Positions 1-8,052 of a stretch of DNA of 64,000 nt are shown here, one piece after another. The notes beneath the pieces are model-generated. The model saw nothing but the letters and a program-made list of their open reading frames with translations. It did not search any database and was not told the DNA's origin. The translations under genes were made by a program, and so were the position numbers. The stretch covers positions 1-64,000 of the forward strand of contig NZ_FNPB01000003.1 of the NCBI RefSeq assembly GCF_900107195.1, written 5' to 3'. Numbering within the stretch: the stretch's first letter is position 1; each line of letters starts with the position of its first letter. This DNA comes from Halobellus clavatus (GTDB taxonomy: Archaea; Halobacteriota; Halobacteria; Halobacteriales; Haloferacaceae).

Positions 1-261
1 CACAGTCTCGTCAAGAGCAACGTGATTCGGGCTTCGACCCTCTGTGGGCTGTAGATCGGCTTTCTGCACCCAATCGTGGATCGCTTTCGGCGAGCGCTCG
101 ACACCCCACTCTTCGAGAACCGGGACGGTATTCCGGAGCGACAGCCCCGCTAACTGCAACTGAATACCGAGCTTCATCGCACGCTCGGGTGTCCGCTGAC
201 GCTCCACAAAGTCCAAATCAATCCAGTCTGTACATCCGGTGAGGCGGGCGATTTCTGGCAT
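1..261 (-). CDS. IS6-family-like transposase, N-terminal 87 codons (runs off left edge)
   Basis: The minus strand reads from an ATG at 261 to the window edge without a stop. The protein begins MPEIARLTGC and contains a helix-turn-helix-like stretch (LGIQLQLAGLSLRNTV, then a segment around VERSPKAIHDWVQKADL). This is the arrangement of haloarchaeal IS6/ISH-type DDE transposases, where the HTH precedes the DDE core. The last visible residues, HVALDETV, contain what is probably the first catalytic Asp. Codon use is AT-richer than the neighbours, as expected for a mobile gene. Only the 5' part is in the window, so whether the element is intact cannot be judged. Confidence 0.75.
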   Translation of the reverse strand, partial: MPEIARLTGCTDWIDLDFVERQRTPERAMKLGIQLQLAGLSLRNTVPVLEEWGVERSPKAIHDWVQKADLQPTEGRSPNHVALDETV

Positions 262-321
262 AGATCACCAAGAAATCACTCCGCCTCACTCTTCATCCTT
301 AACTAAACACGACTTCCAGTG
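1..321 (-). mobile_element. End of an insertion sequence (boundary approximate)
   Basis: The transposase start and about 60 bp upstream of it look like one end of an IS. The exact terminal inverted repeat cannot be placed because the other end is outside the window. A 15-mer at 307-321 recurs at 5207-5221 and may mark the outer end, but it could be chance. Confidence 0.35.
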
Positions 322-362
322 GCTCCCACAGACTTATTCCCCCGTCCGGAAATGTACCGGAT

Positions 363-584
363 ATGTCTCTGCTGGTCTCGATCCACTCGTGGCTCGCGCT
401 CCTGCAACTCGGCGGCCTGCTCTCGCAACCGCTCGGGCAGGCGCTCGCCGTCATCGTGGGCGTGGGGATCGTCATCATCGTCGGGCGGATCGCGCTGAAG
501 ATCGCGTGGCGGCTCGTCACGATCGCCGCGCTGATCGTCGGCGTGCTCCTTCTGCTCTCGTTCGTCGGCCTCAGTCCGCTGTAG
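363..584 (+). CDS. Small two-TM membrane protein, unknown function
   Basis: The predicted 73-residue protein is almost entirely hydrophobic. Two membrane helices can be placed at about residues 25-45 (QALAVIVGVGIVIIVGRIAL) and 48-70 (RLVTIAALIVGVLLLLSFVG). It has no recognisable domain. GC-rich third positions match local genes. It converges on trpG and overlaps its 3' end by 14 bp. A TATA-like ACTTATTC lies about 30 nt upstream, which fits a leaderless start at this ATG. I do not recognise a family; the coding call rests on codon bias and the membrane-helix pattern. Confidence 0.6.
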   Translation: MSLLVSIHSWLALLQLGGLLSQPLGQALAVIVGVGIVIIVGRIALKIAWRLVTIAALIVGVLLLLSFVGLSPL

Positions 585-1233
585 GCTCGGCTGGCCCGTC
601 CGCCGACGTCCCGAGGACGCACTCCTCGATGAAGTTCCGCACGAGGTCGTGACCGACGCCCGTGAGGACCGATTCGGGGTGGAACTGCACAGCCTCGATC
701 GGGTACTCCCGGTGTCGAACGCCCATCACCAGGTCGACTGCCGCATCGCCGTCGTCGCTCGCGTGGGCCGTCGTCGCTGACACCTCGAACTCGTCGGGGA
801 CGCTCGTCGCTACGAGCGAGTGGTATCGACCGCCCTGAAAGCCCTGTTCGAGGCCAGCGAAGACCCCGCGACCGTCGTGATCGACGGGGAAGGCCTTGCC
901 GTGAATCGGCTCGGGCGCGTGACCGATCTCACCCCCGTACGCGTAGACCGCGGCTTCGAGTCCGAGACAGACGCCGAGCGTCGGAATCGTCTGCGACAGC
1001 GACGTCAACACGTCGTTGGTGACGCCGACGTCGCGGTCGTGTTTCGGGTGTCCCGGTCCCGGGCTGATCACGATCGCATCGGGATCGATCTCGCGGAGTT
1101 CCTCGAGCGAGGCCGTGTTCTTGCGGACGGTCACCTCAACCGGCCGCCCGTCGACGCGCTGCTCGGAGAAGTACTCCACGAGGTTGTAGGTGAACGAGTC
1201 GAAGTTGTCGAGGACGAGCAGCCGGACCGTCAT
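571..1233 (-). CDS. trpG: Anthranilate synthase component II (glutamine amidotransferase)
   Basis: TrpG releases ammonia from glutamine for TrpE in the first committed step of tryptophan synthesis. The 220-residue protein starts MTVRLLVLDNFDSFTYNL, typical of class-I amidotransferases. The nucleophile is Cys89 in GVCLGLE, and the His/Glu partners are His185 and Glu187 in FHPES. An HSL substrate-channel motif lies near residue 138. The loop after Cys89 reads LE where most TrpG proteins have HQ. The ATG overlaps the trpE stop by 4 bp, so translation is probably coupled. It is the last gene of the trpDFEG operon. The longer open frame upstream lies inside trpE and is rejected. Confidence 0.95.
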   Translation of the reverse strand: MTVRLLVLDNFDSFTYNLVEYFSEQRVDGRPVEVTVRKNTASLEELREIDPDAIVISPGPGHPKHDRDVGVTNDVLTSLSQTIPTLGVCLGLEAAVYAYGGEIGHAPEPIHGKAFPVDHDGRGVFAGLEQGFQGGRYHSLVATSVPDEFEVSATTAHASDDGDAAVDLVMGVRHREYPIEAVQFHPESVLTGVGHDLVRNFIEECVLGTSADGPAEPTAD

Positions 1234-2963
1234 CGGACCACCTCCTCGCCGTCCGAACTCGTCGGCGCGTCGGACTCGGCCTCGACGGCCTCGCGCTCGA
1301 TCTGCTCGATGGCCGTGAGGACGCCGTCCATCTTCTGTTCGGTCTCCTCGTACTCCGCGGTCGGATCGCTGTCGGCGACGAGTCCCGCACCCGCACGCAC
1401 GGCGATGACGTCCTCCTGGCCGCTTCTGTCCACCGTCGCCGTCCGGATGACGATCGCGAAATCGGCGTCGCCGGACCACGAGTAGTAGCCCACGCCGCCG
1501 CCGTAGACGCCTCTCGGAGTGGCTTCGAGGTCGTCGACGATCTCCATCGCGCGGACCTTCGGCGCGCCGGTCAGCGTCCCCGCGGGGAAGGTGGCTCGCG
1601 TGGCGTCGAACGCGTCGGCGCCGTCCGGGTACTCGCCGTTCCGGCTCTCTGAGCCCGCGAGCGTGCCGGTCACGGTCGATTCGATGTGCTGGACGTGACT
1701 GTATTTCAGGACGTTCATGAACTCCTCGACGCGGATGCTCCCGGGTTCGGAGACGCGCCGGACGTCGTTACGGGCGAGGTCGACGAGCATCGTGTGCTCG
1801 GCGCGTTCCTTCCCGTCGGCGAGCATCTCGCCGGCGAGTCGCCGGTCCTCGACGGGGCTGGTCCCGCGCGGACACGTGCCCGCAATGGGGTTCGAGACCA
1901 CGCGGTCGCCCTGGACGGAGACCAGCGTTTCGGGACTCGCACCGACGATGTGCCGGTCGTCGTGGCGCAGGACGTACATATACGGCGAGGGATTGACCTC
2001 ACGGAGTGCCGCATAGAGACCGAGCGGATCGACTTCGCCGCGGAGTTCGCGAACCCGCGAGATGACGCCCTGGTAGATGTCGCCGTCGAGAACGTGTTCT
2101 TTGGTCTGTCGAACCGCGGCCTCGTACGCTCCTTTCGCGCCCGCGGATTCGTCGTGACGGACGAACCCGCCGGTCTGTGGGGCGTCCGCATCCGCGAGCG
2201 TGCCGGCGACCGCCTCGGCCTCCGCCACGAGGTCGTCGTAGACGGCCCCGGGATCGTCGTCGGGCGTGACGACCGGTGTGAGAATCAGCGAGACCGACGC
2301 GTCGGCGTGGTCGAACGAGAGCGTCTTGGTCGTGAGGACGAACTGCGCGTCCGGCGTGTCGCTCTCCGGGCGCTCGACGCCGACCTCCGAGAGCCAGAGG
2401 TCGTAGACGGCTTCGTACGCGAGGAAGCCGACGAGGCCCCCACGGAGTTGCTGGCGGTCGTCGTCGGGGAAGCCGACGCGGGGGAGGTCGGGGAAGGCCG
2501 CCCGGAGGCGGTCGAGGACATCCGGGCCGTCGTCCGCTGTCCCGTCGGCACTCCCCTCGTCGCCGCCGACGCCGGTCTCGACGAACTCGGCCGCGCGCCC
2601 GCCGAGTCGGTCGACGCTCGTGCCGTCGGGATCGACGGTCACGACGGCGTCCGGGTCGTAGCCGACGAACGAGTATCGGGCGTGACGGTCGGCCGTGGCG
2701 TGATCCGGCGCGAACGCACCGGCGGGGTCGCTTGACGGCGTCTTCTCGGCGCTCTCGAGCAGGAAGCCGTACTCGCTCCGATCGGCGAGTGCGGCGTAGG
2801 CGGTCAACGGCGTCGTCTCCGGCAGTTCAGCCGTCACGTGAGCGACGACCGGTCCGTCGGCCTCGGCGGTCGCTGAGCCGATCTCCTCGACGAAGGACTC
2901 CCGGGACTGCGACAGCGTCCTCGCGGTCGACCCCGTCGGCGACGCGCGTCCGTTGGTCGTCAC
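1230..2963 (-). CDS. trpE: Anthranilate synthase component I
   Basis: TrpE converts chorismate plus ammonia to anthranilate. At 577 residues it is slightly longer than usual because of acidic insertions near residues 135-150 and 440-455. The C-terminal chorismate-binding domain is clear: SPETLVSVQGDRVVSNPIAG, then GTCPRG, EHTMLVDLARND, GTLTGAPKVRAMEI, and GVYGGGVGYYSWSGD near the end. The N-terminal part carries an LLESAE-type region, part of the site for tryptophan feedback inhibition in this family. It overlaps trpF by 4 bp upstream and trpG by 4 bp downstream, so the genes form one transcript. Confidence 0.96.
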   Translation of the reverse strand: MTTNGRASPTGSTARTLSQSRESFVEEIGSATAEADGPVVAHVTAELPETTPLTAYAALADRSEYGFLLESAEKTPSSDPAGAFAPDHATADRHARYSFVGYDPDAVVTVDPDGTSVDRLGGRAAEFVETGVGGDEGSADGTADDGPDVLDRLRAAFPDLPRVGFPDDDRQQLRGGLVGFLAYEAVYDLWLSEVGVERPESDTPDAQFVLTTKTLSFDHADASVSLILTPVVTPDDDPGAVYDDLVAEAEAVAGTLADADAPQTGGFVRHDESAGAKGAYEAAVRQTKEHVLDGDIYQGVISRVRELRGEVDPLGLYAALREVNPSPYMYVLRHDDRHIVGASPETLVSVQGDRVVSNPIAGTCPRGTSPVEDRRLAGEMLADGKERAEHTMLVDLARNDVRRVSEPGSIRVEEFMNVLKYSHVQHIESTVTGTLAGSESRNGEYPDGADAFDATRATFPAGTLTGAPKVRAMEIVDDLEATPRGVYGGGVGYYSWSGDADFAIVIRTATVDRSGQEDVIAVRAGAGLVADSDPTAEYEETEQKMDGVLTAIEQIEREAVEAESDAPTSSDGEEVVR

Positions 2964-3646
2964 GAGGACACCTCCTCTGCCTCGATCGGACCGTCGATGT
3001 CGGCATCGCGCTCACCCGCACGCTTCGCGTTCGCGACGAACGCGCGGACGGCGTCCGGATCCTTGTCCTCGCCGCTCGCCTCGACGCCGCTGGCGACGTC
3101 GACGGCGAAGGGCCGAACGGTTCCGACCGCGTCGGCAACGTTTCCGGGGTGCAGGCCACCGGCCAGGATCACGGGCGCGTCGAGTGTCGATGCCACCTCG
3201 GCAGTCGCCGTCCAGTCGTGTGTTTCGCCGGTGCCGCCTGCGCCCTCGCTATCGACGGAGTCGACGAGTATCCCGTCGACCGCCGGCGCCACCTCGCGAG
3301 CGCGCTCCGGGGCCGCGGCGTCGACGACGGCCACGACGCTCGCCTGGACGGACTCGCGAATCTCGGTGAACACGTCGGGCGCGAAGTCTCCGTGGAGCTG
3401 GAGGACGTCCGGACGGACGCGTTCGGACACCTCGACCGCGTCGGCCGGTGTCTCCGGCATCGTCACGAGCGTCGTCGTCAGGAACGGCGGCGCGCTGTCG
3501 AGGAGGCGAGTTGCCGTTCCGAGCGACACCTCCCGGGGCGTGTCGACGGGCACGGCCGCGATGACGCCGACGGCGTCCGCGCCGGCGCGCTCGACACCCC
3601 CGAGATCGGTCTCGTTCGTCACGCCGCAGATCTTCACTCTGACCAT
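2960..3646 (-). CDS. trpF: Phosphoribosylanthranilate isomerase
   Basis: TrpF isomerises phosphoribosylanthranilate to the CdRP intermediate. The 228-residue TIM barrel starts MVRVKICGVTNETDL; Cys7 in KICG is the conserved catalytic residue. Further family motifs are LQLHGD near residue 102 and ILAGGLHPGNVADAV followed by FAVDVASGVE in the phosphate-binding C-terminal part. A Gly/Glu-rich insertion (around SVDSEGAGGTGETHDW) is longer than in bacteria. It sits 3 bp after trpD and overlaps trpE by 4 bp. trpC, trpB and trpA are not in the window, in line with the haloarchaeal habit of a separate trpCBA operon. Confidence 0.95.
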   Translation of the reverse strand: MVRVKICGVTNETDLGGVERAGADAVGVIAAVPVDTPREVSLGTATRLLDSAPPFLTTTLVTMPETPADAVEVSERVRPDVLQLHGDFAPDVFTEIRESVQASVVAVVDAAAPERAREVAPAVDGILVDSVDSEGAGGTGETHDWTATAEVASTLDAPVILAGGLHPGNVADAVGTVRPFAVDVASGVEASGEDKDPDAVRAFVANAKRAGERDADIDGPIEAEEVSS

Positions 3647-3649
3647 TCG

Positions 3650-4672
3650 TCAGCGCTCCGCGGCGGTGTCGAGTGGTTCACAGAGCGCTTCGAACGTCGT
3701 CGCCGCGTCGCCGTCGTCGATGGCGTTTGCCGCCGCCGCGACCCCGTCTTCGATGCTGTCGGCGAGGTCGGCGACGTAGATCGCCGCGCCGGCGTTTGCG
3801 AGGATGATGTCCCGCTTCGGGCCGGTGATCTCGCCGGTCACGATCCCGCGGAGGTCCGTGGCGTTCTCCTCGGGACTGCCCCCGGCGACGGCCTCGATCG
3901 GGGCGGCGTCGACGCCGATCTCTTCGGGTGTGATGGTGTACTCTTCGATCGTGTCGCCGTCGACCTCCGCCACCCGAGTCTCGTCGTGCAGCGCAATCTC
4001 GTCCATCCCCGATCCGTGGACCACGAGCGCGCGGTCGACCGCGAGGTGTGAGAGCGACCGCGCGAGCACGGGAACGAGGTCCGGGTCGTAGACGCCGACG
4101 ACCTGCGCGTCCGCGCCGGCGGGGTTGGTCAGCGGGCCGAGCACGTTGAAGATCGTCCGCATCCCGAGTTCCTTGCGGGGGCCGATGACGGCCTTCATCG
4201 CGGGGTGGAACACCGGCGCGAGCATGAAGCCGATCCCGTCGCGCTCGATGGCCTCCTCCACCGCCGGCGGTTCGGCTTCGACGTCCGCACCGGCGACCTC
4301 CAGCACGTCCGCGCTGCCCGAGGACGAGGAGACCGAGTAGTTCCCGTGTTTCGCGACTGCGGCGCCCGCACCGGCGGCGACGATGGCACTCGTCGTCGAG
4401 ACGTTGATCGTGCTGTAGTCGTCGCCCCCGGTCCCGCAGGTGTCGACCAGCGGGTCGCGGTCGGGTTCAATTGTCCGCGCGGCGTCGCGCATCCCCTGTG
4501 CGAAGCCCGCGATCTCCGTCTCGGTCTCGCCCTTCGCGCGGAGCGCAGCCAGGAGCGCACCGATCTGGGCCTCTGTCGCGTCCTCGAAGACGGCGCTGGC
4601 CGCCTCGCGTGCCTCGTTCTGTGTCAGGTCCGTTCCCTCGGTCGCGCGTTCGATGTAATCTTGGAGTGTCAT
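3650..4672 (-). CDS. trpD: Anthranilate phosphoribosyltransferase
   Basis: TrpD joins anthranilate to PRPP. The 340-residue protein has the PRPP-binding DTCGTGGDD at about residues 77-85, STTSAIVAAGAGA next, and KHGNYSVSSSSGSADVLE for anthranilate/phosphate contact. I chose MTLQDYIERA at 4672. A possible start 39 nt further upstream lies at or before the transcription start predicted from the TATA box at 4725-4730, whereas the chosen ATG leaves a leader of about 30 nt. It is the promoter-proximal gene of trpDFEG. Confidence 0.95.
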   Translation of the reverse strand: MTLQDYIERATEGTDLTQNEAREAASAVFEDATEAQIGALLAALRAKGETETEIAGFAQGMRDAARTIEPDRDPLVDTCGTGGDDYSTINVSTTSAIVAAGAGAAVAKHGNYSVSSSSGSADVLEVAGADVEAEPPAVEEAIERDGIGFMLAPVFHPAMKAVIGPRKELGMRTIFNVLGPLTNPAGADAQVVGVYDPDLVPVLARSLSHLAVDRALVVHGSGMDEIALHDETRVAEVDGDTIEEYTITPEEIGVDAAPIEAVAGGSPEENATDLRGIVTGEITGPKRDIILANAGAAIYVADLADSIEDGVAAAANAIDDGDAATTFEALCEPLDTAAER

Positions 4673-4704
4673 CGTGGTCACCGATGTACGTCTTCGTGTT
4701 GTAG

Positions 4705-4730
4705 TGAACAAATCCGTTCATCAGTATAAG
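4705..4730 (-). promoter_or_regulatory. trpDFEG promoter with inverted repeat (candidate operator)
   Basis: On the minus strand a TATA box CTTATA lies at 4730-4725. Between it and the expected start of transcription (about 4700) is the inverted repeat TGAAC-N6-GTTCA (4705-4720). A repressor bound there would block the initiation complex. Assignment as an operator is inference. Confidence 0.5.
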
Positions 4731-4969
4731 CCTATCGGAGTACGGAATCGAGATCGAGAGACCAGGCGGTCGCCCCGCCTCGATTGTCGTTCACCGATTC
4801 TCGACAGTCGGGGTGACCCTCTCCAGCGAGCTGCGACGAGCAACGGATCCGCACTGACCCTCGGACGGGCGAAACCGACAGACGGCGTCCGATCTGCGAA
4901 ACGAAACCTTCAATTGTGTCCCCCGGGAACTGGTGAATGCGCTCAGACGGGCGCGATGTACGCCCAAGC

Positions 4970-5044
4970 GGGTTGGTGGTCTAGTCTGGTTATGACACCT
5001 CCTTGACATGGAGGAGGCCGGCGATTCAAATTCGCCCCAACCCA
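4970..5044 (+). tRNA. tRNA-Val (anticodon GAC)
   Basis: A complete 75-nt cloverleaf can be folded by eye. The acceptor stem is GGGTTGG with CCAACCC and discriminator A5044. The anticodon stem is CCTCC/GGAGG with loop TTGACAT and anticodon GAC at 5005-5007. The T-stem is GGCGA/TCGCC with loop TTCAAAT. No intron is present and CCA is not encoded. Confidence 0.95.
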
Positions 5045-5492
5045 CTCCCTTTTACACAGAATCGAACCGCGGAGCCCTTCGGTTGTTCCAGCGGCCTCGC
5101 CAGTCGGTGTCTCGGCTGAACAGCACACGCTGCACGGAGAGTCGATCGGTTCCCGGGACTCCGACTCGCTGTCCCTCCTGATCCGCACCACCCCCTTCGT
5201 GCCGGGACACGACTTCCAGTGACTGGGGAGGACCGAAGCCTCGGTCTGTCGGTAGGTTCCGTTCACGCAGCCGAATTCAACACCAGTCCGTATGGAGCAC
5301 AACTGCCTCGCTGGCGCACGCAGAGACGCCGTTATTCTTGACCCGCCAGTTACGGTGGCGTCCGCGTCGACGTGTCCAGAGTCTATGAGCCGTGACGAAT
5401 ACCGGGGATTCCTCTGACAGTTGCGGCCGGTCCCGCGGAGGGGCCACCGACTCCGCATCCTATAGGTACCGGGGGTCCTAAGAACGGAGGAG
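5045..5492. other. Intergenic region, no gene seen
   Basis: Open frames here have poor haloarchaeal codon bias and no recognisable domain. Near the right end a TATA-like CCTATAGG (about 5459-5466) lies 27-30 nt before the next ATG and a GGAGG lies just before it, so the right end is the promoter of the following gene. A 15-mer at 5207-5221 also occurs beside the IS end at 307-321. Confidence 0.5.
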
Positions 5493-7328
5493 ATGGGCAA
5501 CCAGCAGAACCCTGACGACGGTCCAGAACAAGTCCCTTCGACCGACGCCCCCGGTCCGGATCGGGGCACACTCCTGTACCTTGGATTTCGAACGCTCGTT
5601 CTGATCGCGGTGCTCGCTGTGGGCTACCTCACGCGGCCGATCTGGCACGGACTGGTCTACTCGGCGATGTACTCGCCGACCGGCCTCCTCGTCGTCGGCG
5701 GCGGGAGCCTCGCCGCGGTCGTCCTCTGGTACCTGCCGCCCGATCGGCTCAATCCGGAGAGTTCCGGACCGGGCGGTTCCGACGACCCCACGATGCTCTC
5801 CGATGACTTCGACCCGATGGGGGAGTTGTCGGGGCCGAGCGACGGCGCTGCCGGAGCGAAAATCCGGCTCCTGGCCGTGATCGTTGGGATCCTGATCGCG
5901 GTCTCGTTCCTTGTCGGCGGACTCAGCGGGACGCTCGAACAGCGCAGTCTGGCGCAGGAGACGATGGCAGAGGCCACCGAAGTCGAGGACTTCCCCGAGG
6001 CCAACCCGGAGAACCCGCGGGTCGTCCCCCGTCGGGTCTCTGAGATCACTACCCGCGGGGAGGTCTCCTACCGACAACACCGGCTGGGGACGAGCGACAT
6101 CGCCAGACGCGAAGACGGGTCGCTGGCGTGGTCCTACCCGATCGAACCCGACGGGTTCCGGAACACGCTCCTCCTGAACCAGCGCGGGGTGTTGCTCTCG
6201 GATATGACCCGGATCGACGAGCGCCGGACCGAGACGTTCGACGACACGCAGTTCACCTACGGCGAGGGGATGTTCCTCCACCGGTCGGCGGACTGGCAGC
6301 TCAAGAAGACCGATTACTTCGCGCGGTACACCGACGACGCCGTGGAGTTTACCCACGACGGCACGCCGTATATGTACTACCCGAAGACCGGCCACGAGTG
6401 GCGGCTGACGCCGTTCCCGCACACGGTTCCGGTGTGGGAGGGCGGCGCCTTGGTGTTCCCCGACGGAGAGATCAAGCATCTGACGCCCGAGGAAGCACAA
6501 CAAAACGAGATCGTCGACGGCCAGCGGCTCTACCCGGTCTCGCTCACCCGAGTCGAGATGGGGTCGCTTGGCTACCGCAACGGGATCGTGAACCAACTGC
6601 CCGTAGTTGGCGCCCACCGGGGTGAAATCGAGGTCGCAGAACTCCCGCCCGGTGCCGACAACAGACAGCCGTTCATCATCGACCTGGCGGGCGAGCGGAT
6701 GTCGTACGTGACCGCGATGGAACCGTACGGCGAAGACAGCCGAGGGCTTGACGAGGTGTGGTTCGCCGACGCCGAGACCGGCGAGTACACCTTCTTCGGT
6801 ACCGACCGCGAGACGCTCACCGGACCCGAGCGCGCGATGGGGATCGCCCGGTCGGAGGACTCACAGACCAACTGGGGGCAGAACTTCGTGGTCACCGAAC
6901 CCGTGCCGGTGATCGTCGAGGAGGATCTCTGGTGGCACATCAAGGTCTCGCCCACTGACTTCACCGACGTGACCCGGAACGTGTTCGTGAACGCCGACTC
7001 CGGGGCCGCAATCGCGGTCCGGACCGACAACGAGACCCGGGCGTTCATCCGAGGGGCCGTCGACGAGTCGACGACCGACGGTGGTCAGGACGCACCCGAG
7101 GACGGGACGGACTCCGACAGCGGAACGGACTCCGACGACGACATCATCTACTACATCGTCATCACCGACGAGAACGGTGCGGTGACCGATCGGATCCCCG
7201 TCAGGTCCGGCCAGGACACCTCGATCGTGCCTCCTGACGACGACCGTGTGACGGTCACCAACGAGACCACGACCAACGAGACCACGACCAACGAGACCAC
7301 GACCAACGAGACCACCGCAACCGCCTGA
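5493..7328 (+). CDS. Large membrane-anchored protein, unknown function, Thr/Asn repeat tail
   Basis: The 611-residue protein has an acidic N-terminus, three likely membrane helices (about residues 26-46, 61-80 and 125-145), and then a soluble domain of about 400 residues that should lie outside the membrane. The domain is rich in Tyr, Trp and charged residues (for example HEWRLTPFPHTVPVWEGG, DLWWHIKVSPTDFTDVTRN). An acidic DS-rich linker follows near residue 530, and the protein ends in four copies of NETT(T). NET fits the archaeal N-glycosylation sequon N-X-T, so the tail may be glycosylated. I know no named family. GGAGG just before the ATG and a TATA box about 27 nt upstream support the start. 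Confidence 0.75.
   Translation: MGNQQNPDDGPEQVPSTDAPGPDRGTLLYLGFRTLVLIAVLAVGYLTRPIWHGLVYSAMYSPTGLLVVGGGSLAAVVLWYLPPDRLNPESSGPGGSDDPTMLSDDFDPMGELSGPSDGAAGAKIRLLAVIVGILIAVSFLVGGLSGTLEQRSLAQETMAEATEVEDFPEANPENPRVVPRRVSEITTRGEVSYRQHRLGTSDIARREDGSLAWSYPIEPDGFRNTLLLNQRGVLLSDMTRIDERRTETFDDTQFTYGEGMFLHRSADWQLKKTDYFARYTDDAVEFTHDGTPYMYYPKTGHEWRLTPFPHTVPVWEGGALVFPDGEIKHLTPEEAQQNEIVDGQRLYPVSLTRVEMGSLGYRNGIVNQLPVVGAHRGEIEVAELPPGADNRQPFIIDLAGERMSYVTAMEPYGEDSRGLDEVWFADAETGEYTFFGTDRETLTGPERAMGIARSEDSQTNWGQNFVVTEPVPVIVEEDLWWHIKVSPTDFTDVTRNVFVNADSGAAIAVRTDNETRAFIRGAVDESTTDGGQDAPEDGTDSDSGTDSDDDIIYYIVITDENGAVTDRIPVRSGQDTSIVPPDDDRVTVTNETTTNETTTNETTTNETTATA
7260..7313 (+). repeat. 15-bp in-frame tandem repeat (NETTT)
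   Basis: The unit AACGAGACCACGACC starts at 7260, 7275, 7290 and, cut to 9 bp, at 7305. It encodes NETTT and keeps the frame of the host gene. Each unit supplies one N-X-T sequon. The copies are essentially identical at the DNA level, so copy number may vary by slippage. Confidence 0.9.
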
Positions 7329-7421
7329 GACGGCGGTGGGGTGGATCGCCCTGTTGGTCCCGTGCCCTCCGCGGGCGGGATGCCGTCGGCGAACAACGAG
7401 GGTCGTCGACTGACGCCCGGA

Positions 7422-7736
7422 TCACAGCGACTCGACAGTCACCGGACCGACCGCGGTGTAGACGCCGGCGAGCTCCGTCTCCGCGATCTGGGCGGTGATC
7501 TCGTCGCCCTCCGCGACGCTCTCGTGTCCCAGGTCGGCGACGACCGTCACCGGTTCGATGGGATCACGACGGAGTACCGCCCACAGGAGTTCAAAGAGCG
7601 ACGGGGCCCCCCCGCGGCGACAGATGAGAATGGACCGCGAGCCCGCCAACTCCTCGAGTGCCGGTTCGAGTTCGTGATCGGCGGCCTCCTCGGGAGTAAC
7701 GACGTGGAGCACCTCGCCGCGAACGGTCTCGGACAT
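7422..7736 (-). CDS. Conserved-type hypothetical protein, 104 aa
   Basis: A small acidic soluble protein beginning MSETVRGEVLHVVTPEEAAD. It alternates predicted strands and helices (SRSILICRRGG, FELLWAVLRRDPIEPVTVVADLGHESV), which suggests a compact alpha/beta domain, but I recognise no family. Codon bias is typical of the genome. A TATA-like TTTTAGAC on the minus strand at about 7767-7773 lies about 31 nt upstream of the ATG, supporting a leaderless transcript. It converges with the membrane-protein gene on its left. Confidence 0.65.
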   Translation of the reverse strand: MSETVRGEVLHVVTPEEAADHELEPALEELAGSRSILICRRGGAPSLFELLWAVLRRDPIEPVTVVADLGHESVAEGDEITAQIAETELAGVYTAVGPVTVESL

Positions 7737-8052
7737 CGTTGTACCGATCAGTGGGGCTGGGAGCGGTCTAAAACGACCGGTTTGGGCTGCTGCTCGTCAT
7801 CGAACGCTGACCGTCTGGATCGAGCGCGGAGGTGCGGACCCTGTCGGCGTCTGACACACCCGTCTCCCCAGTGGTGTTCTCGTCGAGTCCTGCGGACGAC
7901 GGACATCTCTCCCGGCGTCTGCGGTCGACCCGCTCACGACGCGGACGAAACAACAGGTTTGGGTTCGTCGGGCGCATTTTTGCGGTACACACAATGACTG
8001 CCGGACTCAGACGGTGGAGACGCGGGGCTGCCGGCGTCCGGGTGGTGGCCCA
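7737..8052. other. Intergenic region upstream of ABC transporter
   Basis: The left end carries the promoter of the minus-strand hypothetical gene. The open frames crossing the rest (for example 7768-8106 minus) show non-haloarchaeal composition and no domain. A short T-run near 7976-7981 could belong to the promoter of the ABC transporter gene. Confidence 0.5.

Noticed and set aside
4791-5569. Frames around the tRNA and downstream gap
   Set aside because: They cross the tRNA gene and lack codon bias; no family similarity seen.
5478-6617. 379-codon frame opposite the membrane-protein gene
   Set aside because: Arg/His-rich shadow without domain; the plus-strand gene has TM helices, acidic composition and a Shine-Dalgarno.
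7260-7313. Tandem repeat as a CRISPR or origin iteron
   Set aside because: It is in frame inside a gene, encodes NETTT, and has no spacers or replication genes nearby.
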